From contig JAWCKG010000001.1 of assembly GCA_038852285.1 (NCBI GenBank), forward strand, positions 1 through 64,000: a stretch of 64,000 nucleotides of DNA. The letters are read 5' to 3'. The notes below the pieces were generated by a model that did not search any database, had not been told where the DNA came from, and saw only the letters and a list, made by a program, of their open reading frames with translations. Positions 8,707-18,062 of the stretch are shown in pieces. Each line of letters starts with the position of its first letter. Within the stretch, counting starts at the first letter, position 1. Position numbers and translations under genes: made by a program. The DNA is from Candidatus Bathyarchaeia archaeon. Its GTDB lineage: Archaea; Thermoproteota; Bathyarchaeia; 40CM-2-53-6; DTGE01.

Positions 8707-9801
8707 TTATCGAGGGATTTCTCCGCGGATGAACCTTTCGGTTAATTCTTTAGCTTCAGCGTCGCTGTACTGGATAGGTGGCCTTTTCATGAGGTAGCTG
8801 GAAGGTGATGTAAGGGGTCCGCCTACGCCTCTCTCGAGGGCGAGTTTGAGGCATCGAACTGCGTCTATGACGATGCCCGCTGAGTTGGATTTGTCGTCAA
8901 CGGTGAGTTTGCACTCGATCTCGAAAGGCCTATCGGCGAACATGCGGGCGCTGAGGTTTATGTACGCGATTTTTATGTTCCCTAGGAAGGGTAGGAAGTC
9001 GGAGGGCCCGATGTAGATTTTTTCTTCTCCAAGTTTCCTGGTGAGTTGACTTTGAACCGCCTCGGTTTTAGAGATCTTCTTAGAGACCAGCCTTGAACGT
9101 TCCAGCATGTTGGCGAAGTCTGTGTTTCCGCCCACGTTGATTTGGTAGGTTTGATCGATGACGGTTCCCCTGTCGTCAAGCATCTTGGCGAGGACGCGGT
9201 GGAGGATAGTGGCTCCTACTTGGCCTTTCACGTCATCGCCGATGATGGGTAGGTTTTTCTCTTCGAATCGATTTGCCCACTGTTTATCTGAGGCTATGAA
9301 GACGGGCATACAGTTTACCATACCTACTTCGGCTTCTAACGCGACCTCAGCCCAGAACTTCACAGCTTTCTCGCTTCCAACAGGCAGGTAGTTGACGAGC
9401 ATCTCGGTTCCGGTTTCATGAATTTCTTGGACGATGTCCCGTTTCAACTCTTCATCGGGTTTGGTTTGCTTAATCGGGTTGATCATCTTCTCCACGTATA
9501 CGCCTACGCCGTCAAGTATGGGGGCTTCTCTGACTACTGTTTTCATCTTTGGGACGGTGGGAAGCCAGTTGACGCAGTTGGGCGGCTGGTAGATGGCTTC
9601 GTCCAGAGTTTTCCCGATTTTGTTGGCGGCGACGTCGAAGGCAGAGGTGAAGTTTAAGTCGAATATGGTGTAGTCTCCGATTTTTTCATGCATCAACCCT
9701 ATGACGGTTTTATCCGGATTCCTCCTATAGTATTCGATTCCTTGGACTAGGCCGGCGAAGCAGTTTCCCACTCCTATGACGCCGATGTTGATTTTACCCA
9801 T
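8707..9801 (-). CDS. ino1: inositol-3-phosphate synthase
   Basis: A 364-residue NAD-dependent enzyme that cyclises glucose 6-phosphate to 1L-myo-inositol 1-phosphate, first step towards inositol phospholipids and, in hot-living archaea, di-inositol phosphate. The N-terminal nucleotide fold (GVIGVGNCFAGLVQGIEYY) and the central block around GDDVKGQVGAT, followed by NVGGNTDFANM, are characteristic. I chose ATG 9801 because AGGTG lies six bases upstream; an in-frame GTG at 9810 sits inside that ribosome site. A TATA-like element lies about 40 bases further up, so the leader is short. The gene stands alone. In archaea the product usually feeds archaetidylinositol synthesis. Confidence 0.92.
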   Translation of the reverse strand: MGKINIGVIGVGNCFAGLVQGIEYYRRNPDKTVIGLMHEKIGDYTIFDLNFTSAFDVAANKIGKTLDEAIYQPPNCVNWLPTVPKMKTVVREAPILDGVGVYVEKMINPIKQTKPDEELKRDIVQEIHETGTEMLVNYLPVGSEKAVKFWAEVALEAEVGMVNCMPVFIASDKQWANRFEEKNLPIIGDDVKGQVGATILHRVLAKMLDDRGTVIDQTYQINVGGNTDFANMLERSRLVSKKISKTEAVQSQLTRKLGEEKIYIGPSDFLPFLGNIKIAYINLSARMFADRPFEIECKLTVDDKSNSAGIVIDAVRCLKLALERGVGGPLTSPSSYLMKRPPIQYSDAEAKELTERFIRGEIPR

Positions 9802-9837
9802 CTCATACACCTATTTTACGATTATAAAATAGATTTA

Positions 9838-9850
9838 ACTATATAAAAAT
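9838..9850 (-). promoter_or_regulatory. TATA-like element upstream of ino1
   Basis: On the minus strand the sequence TTTTTATATAG lies 37-49 bases before the ATG at 9801. This is the expected place for an archaeal TATA box feeding a short leader that contains the AGGTG ribosome site. The assignment rests on sequence and position only. Confidence 0.45.
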
Positions 9851-10106
9851 TGCCGTCAAAAGGTTCGGTCGTGATTATTATAAGGCATTTTATGTCACTT
9901 TTTTAAGAGGCTTCGTTACTCTTATTCGCTCTCCACGGTCGATGAAGGCCTTCACATGTAAATGTCGCCGCGTTTTCAATGATGTTTTCGACTTGGGTTT
10001 CGGGTTCGAAGAGCGTACCCAACAGGGAATTGAAAGTTAAAGTAGAGGAGGGCCTCAGGATCATGGGGTTTCACCCTATTAACGAACTTTAATCCATCAT
10101 CCTTCG

Positions 10107-10430
10107 TCAACTTACCAACCTAATCATCCTTTTAGCCTCCTTCACATATTCAATCAGGGTCCAGCCTTCGCGGCGCTTGAACTCTAAGCCTAATGAGTTG
10201 TAAAGCCTTTCAGCGATTGTTTCTTCGATGACTTTTTTCGCGAACTGACCCATCAGGCTTAAAAACGCCTCGTTCAACGCGTCAAGCTTCCTTGAAACAT
10301 CCAGCCGAGCAACTTCACTCGTCCTCTCCATATGCTCATAGATTAAACGCCTCGCGTCCTTCCCCAGAATGAGGAGTGCCTGATCAATTTCCTCCCATAT
10401 TTTTCGGTCCAACTCTTTCGACGATCTCAT
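10107..10430 (-). CDS. helical protein of unknown function
   Basis: A protein of 107 residues from ATG 10430; the open frame extends to a TTG at 10478, but that lacks a ribosome site. Sequence is predominantly helical and charged (ELDRKIWEEIDQALLILG, then VSRKLDALNEAFLSLMGQF), with a C-terminal basic helix. I recognise no family with certainty; it looks like a cytosolic helical bundle or a small subunit that oligomerises. No close neighbour on the same strand gives context; it lies between ino1 and the divergent sensor gene. Confidence 0.55.
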   Translation of the reverse strand: MRSSKELDRKIWEEIDQALLILGKDARRLIYEHMERTSEVARLDVSRKLDALNEAFLSLMGQFAKKVIEETIAERLYNSLGLEFKRREGWTLIEYVKEAKRMIRLVS

Positions 10431-10683
10431 CCTCAAACCCTTTTCACGCCGCAAGGAGACGGATTGAGGCTTTTCCAATTTTCAAAATAAACCATTAAAT
10501 ATTATCCATGTTCTGCTAAATTCTATAGTTGACTCAGCTATATGACCCCGCAATTAGGGTAAGTTAATGAAGTTGATTATTGATTCAGAGCTTTTCAAAT
10601 TTACGTTGAACATGGTTTGAAATGTAAAGGTTTATACATCCTGTTCGAGTGTCTTTTACATAGACGACGCGTCGATAAAATAT

Positions 10684-13326
10684 ATGAATGAAATAAGTGA
10701 AACCGGCTTGGTAGGGAAGACTGAAACCCGTAAGCGTAGAAGGCTTGTTGGGAACCTCAGCTTATACAGGTTTCTCTTCGAGCAAGGCCCAAACGTCAAC
10801 GTGGTGATCGGCTTAGACGGGTTGATTAAAGACGTGAACAGTAGGTGGTTGAAGGAGCTGGGATACAGTAAGGAGGAGGTTGTGGGTAGGCCGGCTCTTG
10901 ACTTCGTTGTTCCGGGTGATAAGGCCAAGGTGGCGGCTCAGCTGGAAAAGGACCTCAGGGGGGAGCCTACTCCTCAATTGGAGGTCACCGTACACGCTAA
11001 GGATGGATCAATGAGAACCATACTGTTCACCCCTGGACAGCTATTGCTAAGAAAGGGAGGCAAACCCAGCGCTGTGCTGGTCACCGGCACAGACATCACG
11101 GAGCGCAAACGGTTAGAGGACACGCTGCGGAAAAGCGAGAGCCGATACCGGGATCTGTCTAAAAGCATCACCGACATGTTCTTCGCCATGGACGCGGAGT
11201 TAAGGTATACTTACTGGAATAAGGCCTCCGAGGAGTTCACAGGCATTAAGGCGGAAAACGCCCTAGGAAAAAGCATTTTCGACCTCTTCCCAGATAATGA
11301 GGAGACCAGGAGGGCCGTCGCCATATACCAGGAGGTTTTAAAAACACGACAGCCCAAAAACTTCGTGACTCAATACACTTGGAAGGGGAAAACGTATTTT
11401 TTCGACATCAACGTCTACCCCTTGGAAGACGGAATCCTTGTTCTCGCTCGAGACGTAACTGAGTTAAAGAGCGTTGAAGAAGAACTACGCTCAGCGAAGG
11501 AAGAGCTTCAACTAATCTACGATAACCTGCAGGATAACGTAACGTTTCTGGACAGCGAATTCCGAGTGTTAAGGGTGAACCGACCGGATGACACAGTGTT
11601 CGGCTTGAAAAGGAAGGAGATGGTTGGCCGGAGGTGCTTTGAGGTGCTGGGGGATCCCAGCCTTAAAGGTCCATGCCCAGAATGCCCAGTGAAGAAGGCG
11701 TTGGAAACAGGTCGACCAGGCCGTTCCAGTAGGTGGAGGCGGGACGGCAGATTCATAGAGCTAACGGCCATACCTCTAAGAGGCCCAGACGGACAGGTAA
11801 GCCGAGTCGTGGAGATCGGCCGAGACCTCACGGAGTACAAGGAGGCTGAGGAGAGGCTCAGAGAATACTCCAAGGATTTGGAGCGCATGGTCGAGGAGCG
11901 AACCCAGAAGCTCCAGGAATCCAACAGGTTTTTGGAAACGGTTTTAGAGAATATCCCCGAACCCGTGTTCATTAAAGATAGGAGTTTCAGATACGTGATA
12001 TCAAATCGAGCTGATCGAAGCTTGCTGGGCATGTCTATGGAGGAGGTTATAGGGAAAACAGATTACGACCTCTACCCTAAGGAGGAGGCGGACTTCTTCA
12101 GGAAAGGGGATCTAGAGGTGGTTGGGAAGGGATTCGCTGTGGAGTTTCCTGAGGAGAAGGTGACTGGAAAGGATGGCATAACCCGACTCTACCATGTGAA
12201 GAAGGCGCCTATAAAAGATGATAACGGTGAGGTGGCGTACATCGTCGGCGTATCCAAAGATATCACAGAGTTAAAGCGGTTGGAGAAGGAGTTGGAGCGG
12301 AGTAGGGACGAGGTGAAGAGGTTGAATGAAAGCCTAACGTTAAGTTTAATGCGAAGCAACAAGCTGCTAACCGAGGTTTCCAATCTGAGAGAGAAATTAA
12401 GGAAGGCGGCTGACACTACGGTAGGGCTGGATATGATCTTGAATTCAGCTTTAACAAACCTCAACTTGGAAATGGGGGGAGTTCTGATGTTAGATTCCAC
12501 CGGCGGGAGGGTTAGAGCTCGGGCGTTCCAAGCCCTGTTTGAAGGCTTCAAGTTAAACGACGAGTATCCGTTGAGCAGTAGATACGTAGAGTTGGAGGCG
12601 TTGGAGCGGAGAAAGCCTGTCTCACGGATCCTCCAGCCCGGTGAGTCCAGCATTCTCGGCGCTCGAAGCGTCAACTGCGCGCCCTTTTACATGGGAGGGG
12701 AACTGCGAGGTCTCCTAGCCTTGGGCAGCCGATCGGATCAGGTTCTCCAAGAAAACGAGCTGTACATCTTAGAAGCGTATGGCGAGCTTGTAGCCTCAGT
12801 CCTCGAATCGGAGAGGTTGAAGGTGACGCCGAGCTTGGAGCAGGCCGCGGCTGAAGCGTTAGAAAAACGTTTCCGGTTGGAGCCCGGCTCATCCTACCTA
12901 GTTTTAGGCGACGTGGAGAAAGCCTACGAGATCTTTTTGGATCAAGTGCGGGGAGGCCATCATGGCCTATGCGTGACCAGGGTTTATCCCCCTCTAGTTA
13001 GAAGACAATATGGGCTGGAGCGCACCCCACTGGTGTGGCTGAGCGAGGAGAAGGCTGAAGATGAGCAGACGGTTTTCAGCCTCCAAGACCTCTCCATCAT
13101 TATTAACCAGTTTCTGGAGTCCGTTGAGAAAGCCGTAATCCTCTTAGACGGCTTCGAGTATTTAATCGTTAACCATGGGTTCGAGCCATTCATTCACTTC
13201 CTTCAACTTCAGAGAAGCCGAATCGAGAGAACTGAAAGCGTCTTAATCGCCCCCCTGATCCCTGAAGCCCTAGGACTCAGAGAAGCGAAGCTCATCGAAA
13301 GAGAGATGAAAGCTCTGAAAATTTAG
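10684..13326 (+). CDS. multi-PAS, GAF and DUF835 sensory protein
   Basis: An 880-residue soluble sensor. Approximate layout: PAS1 27-145, PAS2 150-262, PAS3 275-395, coiled coil, PAS4 420-540, coiled coil to 595, GAF 595-720, DUF835 745-870. Several PAS repeats end with the usual D-I/L-T-E linker (for example GTDITERKRLE). PAS3 holds a four-Cys block (C318, and GPCPECPVKKALE) often seen in redox or metal-binding PAS domains. There is no histidine kinase core; DUF835 is a mostly archaeal C-terminal domain of unknown role, possibly a receiver-like NTPase fold. No transmembrane segment is present, so it senses a cytosolic cue. The ATG at 10684 lacks a strong ribosome site. Confidence 0.85.
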   Translation: MNEISETGLVGKTETRKRRRLVGNLSLYRFLFEQGPNVNVVIGLDGLIKDVNSRWLKELGYSKEEVVGRPALDFVVPGDKAKVAAQLEKDLRGEPTPQLEVTVHAKDGSMRTILFTPGQLLLRKGGKPSAVLVTGTDITERKRLEDTLRKSESRYRDLSKSITDMFFAMDAELRYTYWNKASEEFTGIKAENALGKSIFDLFPDNEETRRAVAIYQEVLKTRQPKNFVTQYTWKGKTYFFDINVYPLEDGILVLARDVTELKSVEEELRSAKEELQLIYDNLQDNVTFLDSEFRVLRVNRPDDTVFGLKRKEMVGRRCFEVLGDPSLKGPCPECPVKKALETGRPGRSSRWRRDGRFIELTAIPLRGPDGQVSRVVEIGRDLTEYKEAEERLREYSKDLERMVEERTQKLQESNRFLETVLENIPEPVFIKDRSFRYVISNRADRSLLGMSMEEVIGKTDYDLYPKEEADFFRKGDLEVVGKGFAVEFPEEKVTGKDGITRLYHVKKAPIKDDNGEVAYIVGVSKDITELKRLEKELERSRDEVKRLNESLTLSLMRSNKLLTEVSNLREKLRKAADTTVGLDMILNSALTNLNLEMGGVLMLDSTGGRVRARAFQALFEGFKLNDEYPLSSRYVELEALERRKPVSRILQPGESSILGARSVNCAPFYMGGELRGLLALGSRSDQVLQENELYILEAYGELVASVLESERLKVTPSLEQAAAEALEKRFRLEPGSSYLVLGDVEKAYEIFLDQVRGGHHGLCVTRVYPPLVRRQYGLERTPLVWLSEEKAEDEQTVFSLQDLSIIINQFLESVEKAVILLDGFEYLIVNHGFEPFIHFLQLQRSRIERTESVLIAPLIPEALGLREAKLIEREMKALKI

Positions 13327-13659
13327 GAACATCCGTCCAACTTTGAACCCAAATGTTCGTAGATCTGAAATGTCTGAAGAGACTTTTGAAAAACATGTTT
13401 ACCCTCTGCATTGATAAAGCCTTGAGAGATTTCCTGAATCCAAGATGAGGCGATTTGAGGAGGAATAAACCAGCCGGCGGATGATGGTTGAGCTTTTCAT
13501 AAGCTGAACGAAGTTGAGGGGATTCATCGATCGCGTATTAACGTGCTAAAGGGCTCCGCGATTCAGGAACAGTATCCTTGTGCTACAGTTTAGATGTTAA
13601 ATACGTTTTCAGGGGAAGCTTATCCGCGTTATAGAGGATTCTGAGGGAGGTGAATACAC
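13327..13659. other. intergenic, promoter region of the small membrane peptide
   Basis: No gene is seen in these 333 bases. The last 25 contain GGGAGGTG, a strong ribosome site positioned for the ATG at 13660. Confidence 0.4.
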
Positions 13660-13752
13660 ATGGACGGTAAGAGGAAGGTCTTGATAGGCGGGTTAATAGC
13701 CGGAGTGTTAGCTGCCGTGATCGGTGTGGTGCTTCTGAAATCAAAGCGTTGA
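13660..13752 (+). CDS. 30-residue single-span membrane peptide
   Basis: A tiny reading frame with GGGAGGTG about nine bases before the ATG. It encodes a positively charged N-terminus (MDGKRK), an uninterrupted hydrophobic span of about 19 residues rich in Gly, Val, Ala and Leu, and a basic end (KSKR). This is the layout of a small membrane protein with both ends charged. It is too short for family recognition. It lies in the 500-base gap between the DUF835 sensor and hisG. Support comes from the ribosome site and the clean membrane pattern. Confidence 0.45.
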   Translation: MDGKRKVLIGGLIAGVLAAVIGVVLLKSKR

Positions 13753-13837
13753 TGGGCGGCCTGAGTCGCGAGGCGACCGCATCTTTCAACGTCTACTTCT
13801 TTAAATAAGTCATCGGAGATGGGGAAGCCCCGATTAT

Positions 13838-14767
13838 TCATCGAACCACCTTTTTTATATCTAGTTCCAAGATGTCGGTGGCCCCTGCCTTTTTAAGCTG
13901 CGGAATCAGCTTGATGACGTCCCTGCCGTTGACGGCTACCTCCAAGGCGTATCCGGCCTCGCCTTCGCCGTAAAGCTTGGATATGGTGGGGCTCTTCATT
14001 GATGGTAGAATATTAATCACCCGCTCCAGATCCCTCTCCAAAACATTCATCTTCAACAGCTTCATCTCCCTGGCGTCGATCGCCCCCTTAATCAAAGACG
14101 CGAAGTCTTGGATCTTCCCCTTTTTCCAGGGATCCTCCAAGCTTTTCTTATGAGCGATCAGCCGAGCAGTGGAGGAAAACAACTCGTACACGATTTCCCA
14201 ACCGTTCTCCCTCAAAGTGGCTCCGGTTTCAGAGCAGTCCACGATCATGTCGGCGACGTCGATGAAGGTTTCAGTCGCCCCGTAAGACCGAATCAACCGA
14301 TATGGGAACCCTGAAAACACTTGAGAACAGAGCTGCTCGGTTAAATTCTCATACTCCGACGCTACGATCACCTTCCCCCTCCCCTCCTCCCGAAGCATGG
14401 AGGCAAGCTCGATGAACAAATTTCCACCCCGATCTCGAAGCCTCCGATAATACGCTTGGGGAACAGCGGCCACCACCTTGACACCACCAACTCCTAAATC
14501 CAATAACTCAACAACCTCGATCCCCGTTTCCCGAACCCAGTCAAGCCCTGTCACCCCAAGATCGTAAATTCCCTCCTCAACTAGAGGGCCAATGTTCTGA
14601 GCCCTGTGAATCCTAAACCTTAACTCCGGATCAACCGTCTCCAACGTATAGGATCTCTCACCCCTCAACCTCGGACGGTAACCCGCGAACTCCAGAAGAG
14701 AGACCACACTCTCCCACAAATGACCCTTAGGAAGCGCCACACTCAGACAGGGCATATAAATCACCAA
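13838..14767 (-). CDS. hisG: ATP phosphoribosyltransferase, long form
   Basis: A 309-residue HisG of the long type: two periplasmic-binding-like catalytic domains (about 1-215) plus a C-terminal ACT-like regulatory domain (about 220-305) that mediates histidine feedback. It joins ATP and PRPP, the committed step of histidine synthesis. Typical blocks include LSVALPKGHLWE, GVTGLDW, and the PRPP loop near DMIVDCSETGATLREN. The GTG at 14767 sits six bases behind AGGAG; an in-frame ATG at 14755 is also possible. Unlike many archaea, no other his gene adjoins it here, so the pathway genes must be elsewhere. Confidence 0.9.
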   Translation of the reverse strand: MVIYMPCLSVALPKGHLWESVVSLLEFAGYRPRLRGERSYTLETVDPELRFRIHRAQNIGPLVEEGIYDLGVTGLDWVRETGIEVVELLDLGVGGVKVVAAVPQAYYRRLRDRGGNLFIELASMLREEGRGKVIVASEYENLTEQLCSQVFSGFPYRLIRSYGATETFIDVADMIVDCSETGATLRENGWEIVYELFSSTARLIAHKKSLEDPWKKGKIQDFASLIKGAIDAREMKLLKMNVLERDLERVINILPSMKSPTISKLYGEGEAGYALEVAVNGRDVIKLIPQLKKAGATDILELDIKKVVR

Positions 14768-15046
14768 ACACTCCTAAGCCAACAGAAAACAGTAAACGCC
14801 CCAAACCTTTAACTCTATCGGAAAACCATCAACACGTCCACTCAACCATCGGGCTGTGGTCTAAAGGTAGGTCCGACCAACCACACTCCAACATTCCATG
14901 TCAAAGATGAATCCATCTCCCTATGAAAAATAGACCTGAAAGAATTCATGTAAACCATCCTCTTATTCATCTTCTACCCAGGTCGACTCTAGTAGATGAG
15001 AAATCAGCGCTGCGATGTTGGCTCACCCGGCTCTAAACCTCCGTCT

Positions 15047-16162
15047 CTAAAGTTGCGCGGCGGATTCCACCGCCTCCGCTATGTCAAGGATTTGAATCCG
15101 TCCTCGGGCGGCGTTGAGGAGTTGATGCTTACACATGGGGCATGCTGTGACCAGGGTTTCAACATGAAGGTTTTCAGCCTCCTCTAAAACCTTCACCCCA
15201 ACCTTGGAGGCGTTACCCGGATAAGTAAGCGAGTAGGCGACTCCTCCTCCCCCGCAGTATGCTTTGTCTCGACTCCACCTCAACTCCCGCAAATCCTCAG
15301 AAACGTGTTTCAGAACCAGCCGAGGCTCCTCGTACACTTGGCTTCGCCTGCCCAGGTAGCATGGATCATGGTAGGTTAAGGGTTTCAGCTTCCTCCCGAG
15401 CTTAAGCCTTCTCTCTTCCATCAACATGTTAAGGTATTGGGAGATGTGGTGTACGGGGATGTTTAAGGCGTATCCCAGCCTAGGATAAACTTGGCTGAGC
15501 ATGTAGTAGCATTCAGGGCAAGAGGTGACGACGGCCTCGACTCCTTGGTTCACGATCACTTCACGGTTATGTTGAGCCAGCCTTTCAACGGTTTTCATCA
15601 AGCCCAGCTCGTATTGCGGTAAGCCGCAACACCATTCATCATCCAAGACTCTTGGGGGTTCTCCGCATCGCTCCATCAACCTTAACGCAGCACTGGCCAA
15701 TTCAGGCCTACGATAAGCGGCTGTGCATCCGACAAAATATAGGATGCTTCCCCCCTTCTTGGAGGAGGGTTTCAAAGCGAGGAGGCTGAGCCTTTTCTCA
15801 TGAGGCTCATGATAGGGGTTGTGATGGCTTAGGGTGCTCTGCTCGACTCGCTGAACCGATTGAGGGGTTAGGTTCAGCTCGACGAGATCCATGCGGGCTA
15901 ATCTCAGCTTTTCAGGCACGTCTTGCCTCGAGGCGCACCAGGACTGACATAGGAGGCATCCGGAACACGACTCGTAGAGGATTTCACCCACATCCCTTCT
16001 GTAAGATATCTTTCCCTCCAAGACCATCCATAGAAGGTACTCATGCATGGTTGGTGATAAGGAGTCCCTCTTGGTTTGAGCGTACACGGTGCATATGTCC
16101 TTACACATGAAGGGACAGTAGGCACATATGGCGATTTTTTCAGCGATCTCCCTGATCTTCAT
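15047..16162 (-). CDS. Fe-S oxidoreductase with two CCG domains (GlcF/HdrD-like)
   Basis: A 371-residue protein with two N-terminal [4Fe-4S] motifs (C13, C16, C20, C24 and C66, C69, C72, C76) followed by two cysteine-rich CCG domains, seen as DDEWCCGLPQ and later DPCYLGR plus YCGGGGVAYS. CCG domains hold noncubane clusters or transfer electrons in HdrB/HdrD, GlcF and lactate dehydrogenases. It begins 23 bases after the stop of the FAD-protein gene on the same strand, so the two make one enzyme: the flavoprotein oxidises a 2-hydroxy acid or similar substrate and this subunit passes electrons on. The final acceptor is not visible here. Confidence 0.85.
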   Translation of the reverse strand: MKIREIAEKIAICAYCPFMCKDICTVYAQTKRDSLSPTMHEYLLWMVLEGKISYRRDVGEILYESCSGCLLCQSWCASRQDVPEKLRLARMDLVELNLTPQSVQRVEQSTLSHHNPYHEPHEKRLSLLALKPSSKKGGSILYFVGCTAAYRRPELASAALRLMERCGEPPRVLDDEWCCGLPQYELGLMKTVERLAQHNREVIVNQGVEAVVTSCPECYYMLSQVYPRLGYALNIPVHHISQYLNMLMEERRLKLGRKLKPLTYHDPCYLGRRSQVYEEPRLVLKHVSEDLRELRWSRDKAYCGGGGVAYSLTYPGNASKVGVKVLEEAENLHVETLVTACPMCKHQLLNAARGRIQILDIAEAVESAAQL

Positions 16163-16185
16163 ATCTCACAAGCCTCGAAACTTTT

Positions 16186-17637
16186 CTACCACAATCCTAA
16201 CACACCGGGGTTCATGATCCCGTTGGGATCTAACACCTTCTTGACTCCTTGGAGGACTTTGAATCCAACCCCATACTGCTCAGGCATATAGTCGCCTAAA
16301 ATTCGCCCCACCCCGTGATGATGGTTTAAGACCCCGCCGTGTTTGAGGGCCACCCTCACCAAGGCGCCCCACACCTCCAAGTATAGCCTGATCAACTCCA
16401 CGCCGCTTGGCGGATCGTATAGATGCCACCTCGGGTATAGCATGGCGCCGTTCTTATACCAATGGGAGAAATGCCCGTAAAACCATCCATCATACTTTTC
16501 TCCGAACCGTTTCATGAAGGTTTCCTTCATCTCCCAGTAGATTTTCTCGACGTCGTCGTAGGAGGCGCAGGTGTCCGTGGTGGCCCCGGCCTGCCTACCA
16601 CCCAGCAGGGCCTGATACTCCCTTACGCTTTTAGCCGTCGGGTAATAGTCGTCGTATTTATGCTCCCACCAGTATTCCCCAGGTTCAGCGCCTAAATCGC
16701 GCCCCCCCTCCTCGATGCAAATCTTCAAAGCCAACTCCTCCTCCAAATCCACCATCCTCCTCAACCCGTCAAACCCCAACACTAGAAAGGCCCCTTCTTC
16801 GGACACGCCCCAGGCGTCCTTCACCCTGGTTCGAGTTTCCTCATCGTCATAAAGCCTCGCCAAACATGGCACGAGGTCCATCCTCATGATCCTCCTCATG
16901 GCCTCTAACCCGGAGTGGAGGTCGGGGAACATGACTCCCCGGAAACGCCTCTCCTCGGGCATGGGGTGAATTTTCAACACCGCCTCAGTGATCACCCCGA
17001 AGGCTCCTTCAGAGCCTATGAACAACTGCTTCAAATCTGGGCCTGTAGCGTGGCCGGGGACAGGCGGGGTTTCCAACACCTCCCCGCTGGGTAATACGAC
17101 CCTTAAACCCAGCACCATGTCATCCATCTTCCCATACTTGGTGGATAATCGACCCGCCCCACGACACGCGATAAAACCCCCCACACATGAGCAGAAGAAG
17201 GAAGCGGGCAAATGCCCCGACGTGTATCCAGCCCGGTTCAACTCGTCCTCAAGCTTCCAGCAGCTCACTCCAGCCTCAACCCTCACCCTAAGGGATCTGC
17301 CATCCAGCTCCTTCATCCGATCCAGTTTCTTCACGTCCAGGAGTACGCCCCCATAAAGAGGAATCGTCCCACCCATACCAGAGCTTAATCCACCGAACGG
17401 AGTGACTGGGACTTTCATCCGATTCGCAAACCTCAGAACCTCAGCGACCTGCTCCTCACTCTCCGGTTGAACGATGAAGTCAGCCTTCGGAACCGGCAAA
17501 CCCTGAGCCATCCAAGTCCTCCCCAGCCAACTCCTACCAACAGCGTACAGAGCCCTATCCAACTCACCGGTTAACACGTTTCCCTCACCCACAATATCCA
17601 CCAAGCCGGCGTAGAGAAAATCCCAACGAGAATCCAT
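16186..17637 (-). CDS. FAD-linked oxidoreductase, GlcD / alkylglycerone-phosphate-synthase-like
   Basis: A 483-residue flavoprotein of the VAO/PCMH fold. The FAD-binding part includes PVTPFGGLSSGMGG and ACRGAGRLSTKYGKMDDMVLG; the C-terminal half has YGHFSHWYKNGAM and LNHHHGVGR, which are closest to the alkyldihydroxyacetone-phosphate synthase and D-lactate/glycolate oxidase branch. The ATG at 17637 is chosen because GGAGG lies seven bases before it; an open frame continues to 17676. It is the first gene of a pair with the CCG-type Fe-S protein. Candidate substrates are D-lactate, glycolate or a 2-hydroxyglutarate-like acid. The pairing with an Fe-S partner argues against lipid ether synthesis. 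Confidence 0.82.
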   Translation of the reverse strand: MDSRWDFLYAGLVDIVGEGNVLTGELDRALYAVGRSWLGRTWMAQGLPVPKADFIVQPESEEQVAEVLRFANRMKVPVTPFGGLSSGMGGTIPLYGGVLLDVKKLDRMKELDGRSLRVRVEAGVSCWKLEDELNRAGYTSGHLPASFFCSCVGGFIACRGAGRLSTKYGKMDDMVLGLRVVLPSGEVLETPPVPGHATGPDLKQLFIGSEGAFGVITEAVLKIHPMPEERRFRGVMFPDLHSGLEAMRRIMRMDLVPCLARLYDDEETRTRVKDAWGVSEEGAFLVLGFDGLRRMVDLEEELALKICIEEGGRDLGAEPGEYWWEHKYDDYYPTAKSVREYQALLGGRQAGATTDTCASYDDVEKIYWEMKETFMKRFGEKYDGWFYGHFSHWYKNGAMLYPRWHLYDPPSGVELIRLYLEVWGALVRVALKHGGVLNHHHGVGRILGDYMPEQYGVGFKVLQGVKKVLDPNGIMNPGVLGLW

Positions 17638-17676
17638 CACCATACCTCCACTAAAACGAAGCCATATAGGGAGCAT

Positions 17677-18062
17677 CCCCTCCCGCTTATATATCCCTTT
17701 ACATACGCTTTATTTAATTATTTGACGCGGTTGGAACCCTCACCGGCTCATGGCTGCCTAGCAGGCCGCGCATGGGAGAGGCATAACACGTCAAGCAGGA
17801 CCATTGGCGTGAGCAAAACACATGCTTCCTCAAGCAAGCCGAAAGAACACATTCTCATCCAAGCCGTATAAAAAAATTTGTGAGTAAGATAGAATAAACG
17901 TCGCTAACCAGGTCGAGTAGAAAGAGCGTTAACACGTTAATCTTTAAATGAATTTCTCATAAGCCACGCATACTTCTGAGGAGTTTTTAAGCATGTTCTT
18001 GGAAAACTATATAAAACCAACGTGGTTGAATTAGCTCATCGGGCTGTGTTGAACCTTACTCG
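17677..18062. other. intergenic between divergent FAD oxidoreductase and DNA polymerase genes
   Basis: About 385 bases without a recognisable gene. It presumably holds both promoters. AT-rich stretches near 17710 and 18009 (ACTATATAAAACC) could be TATA boxes, the latter about 55 bases before the GTG used for the polymerase. Confidence 0.4.

Noticed and set aside
14850-14880. GGGCTGTGGTCTAAAGGTAG looked like a tRNA start
   Set aside because: No matching acceptor strand or T-loop TTCGAATC-type sequence at the right distance.
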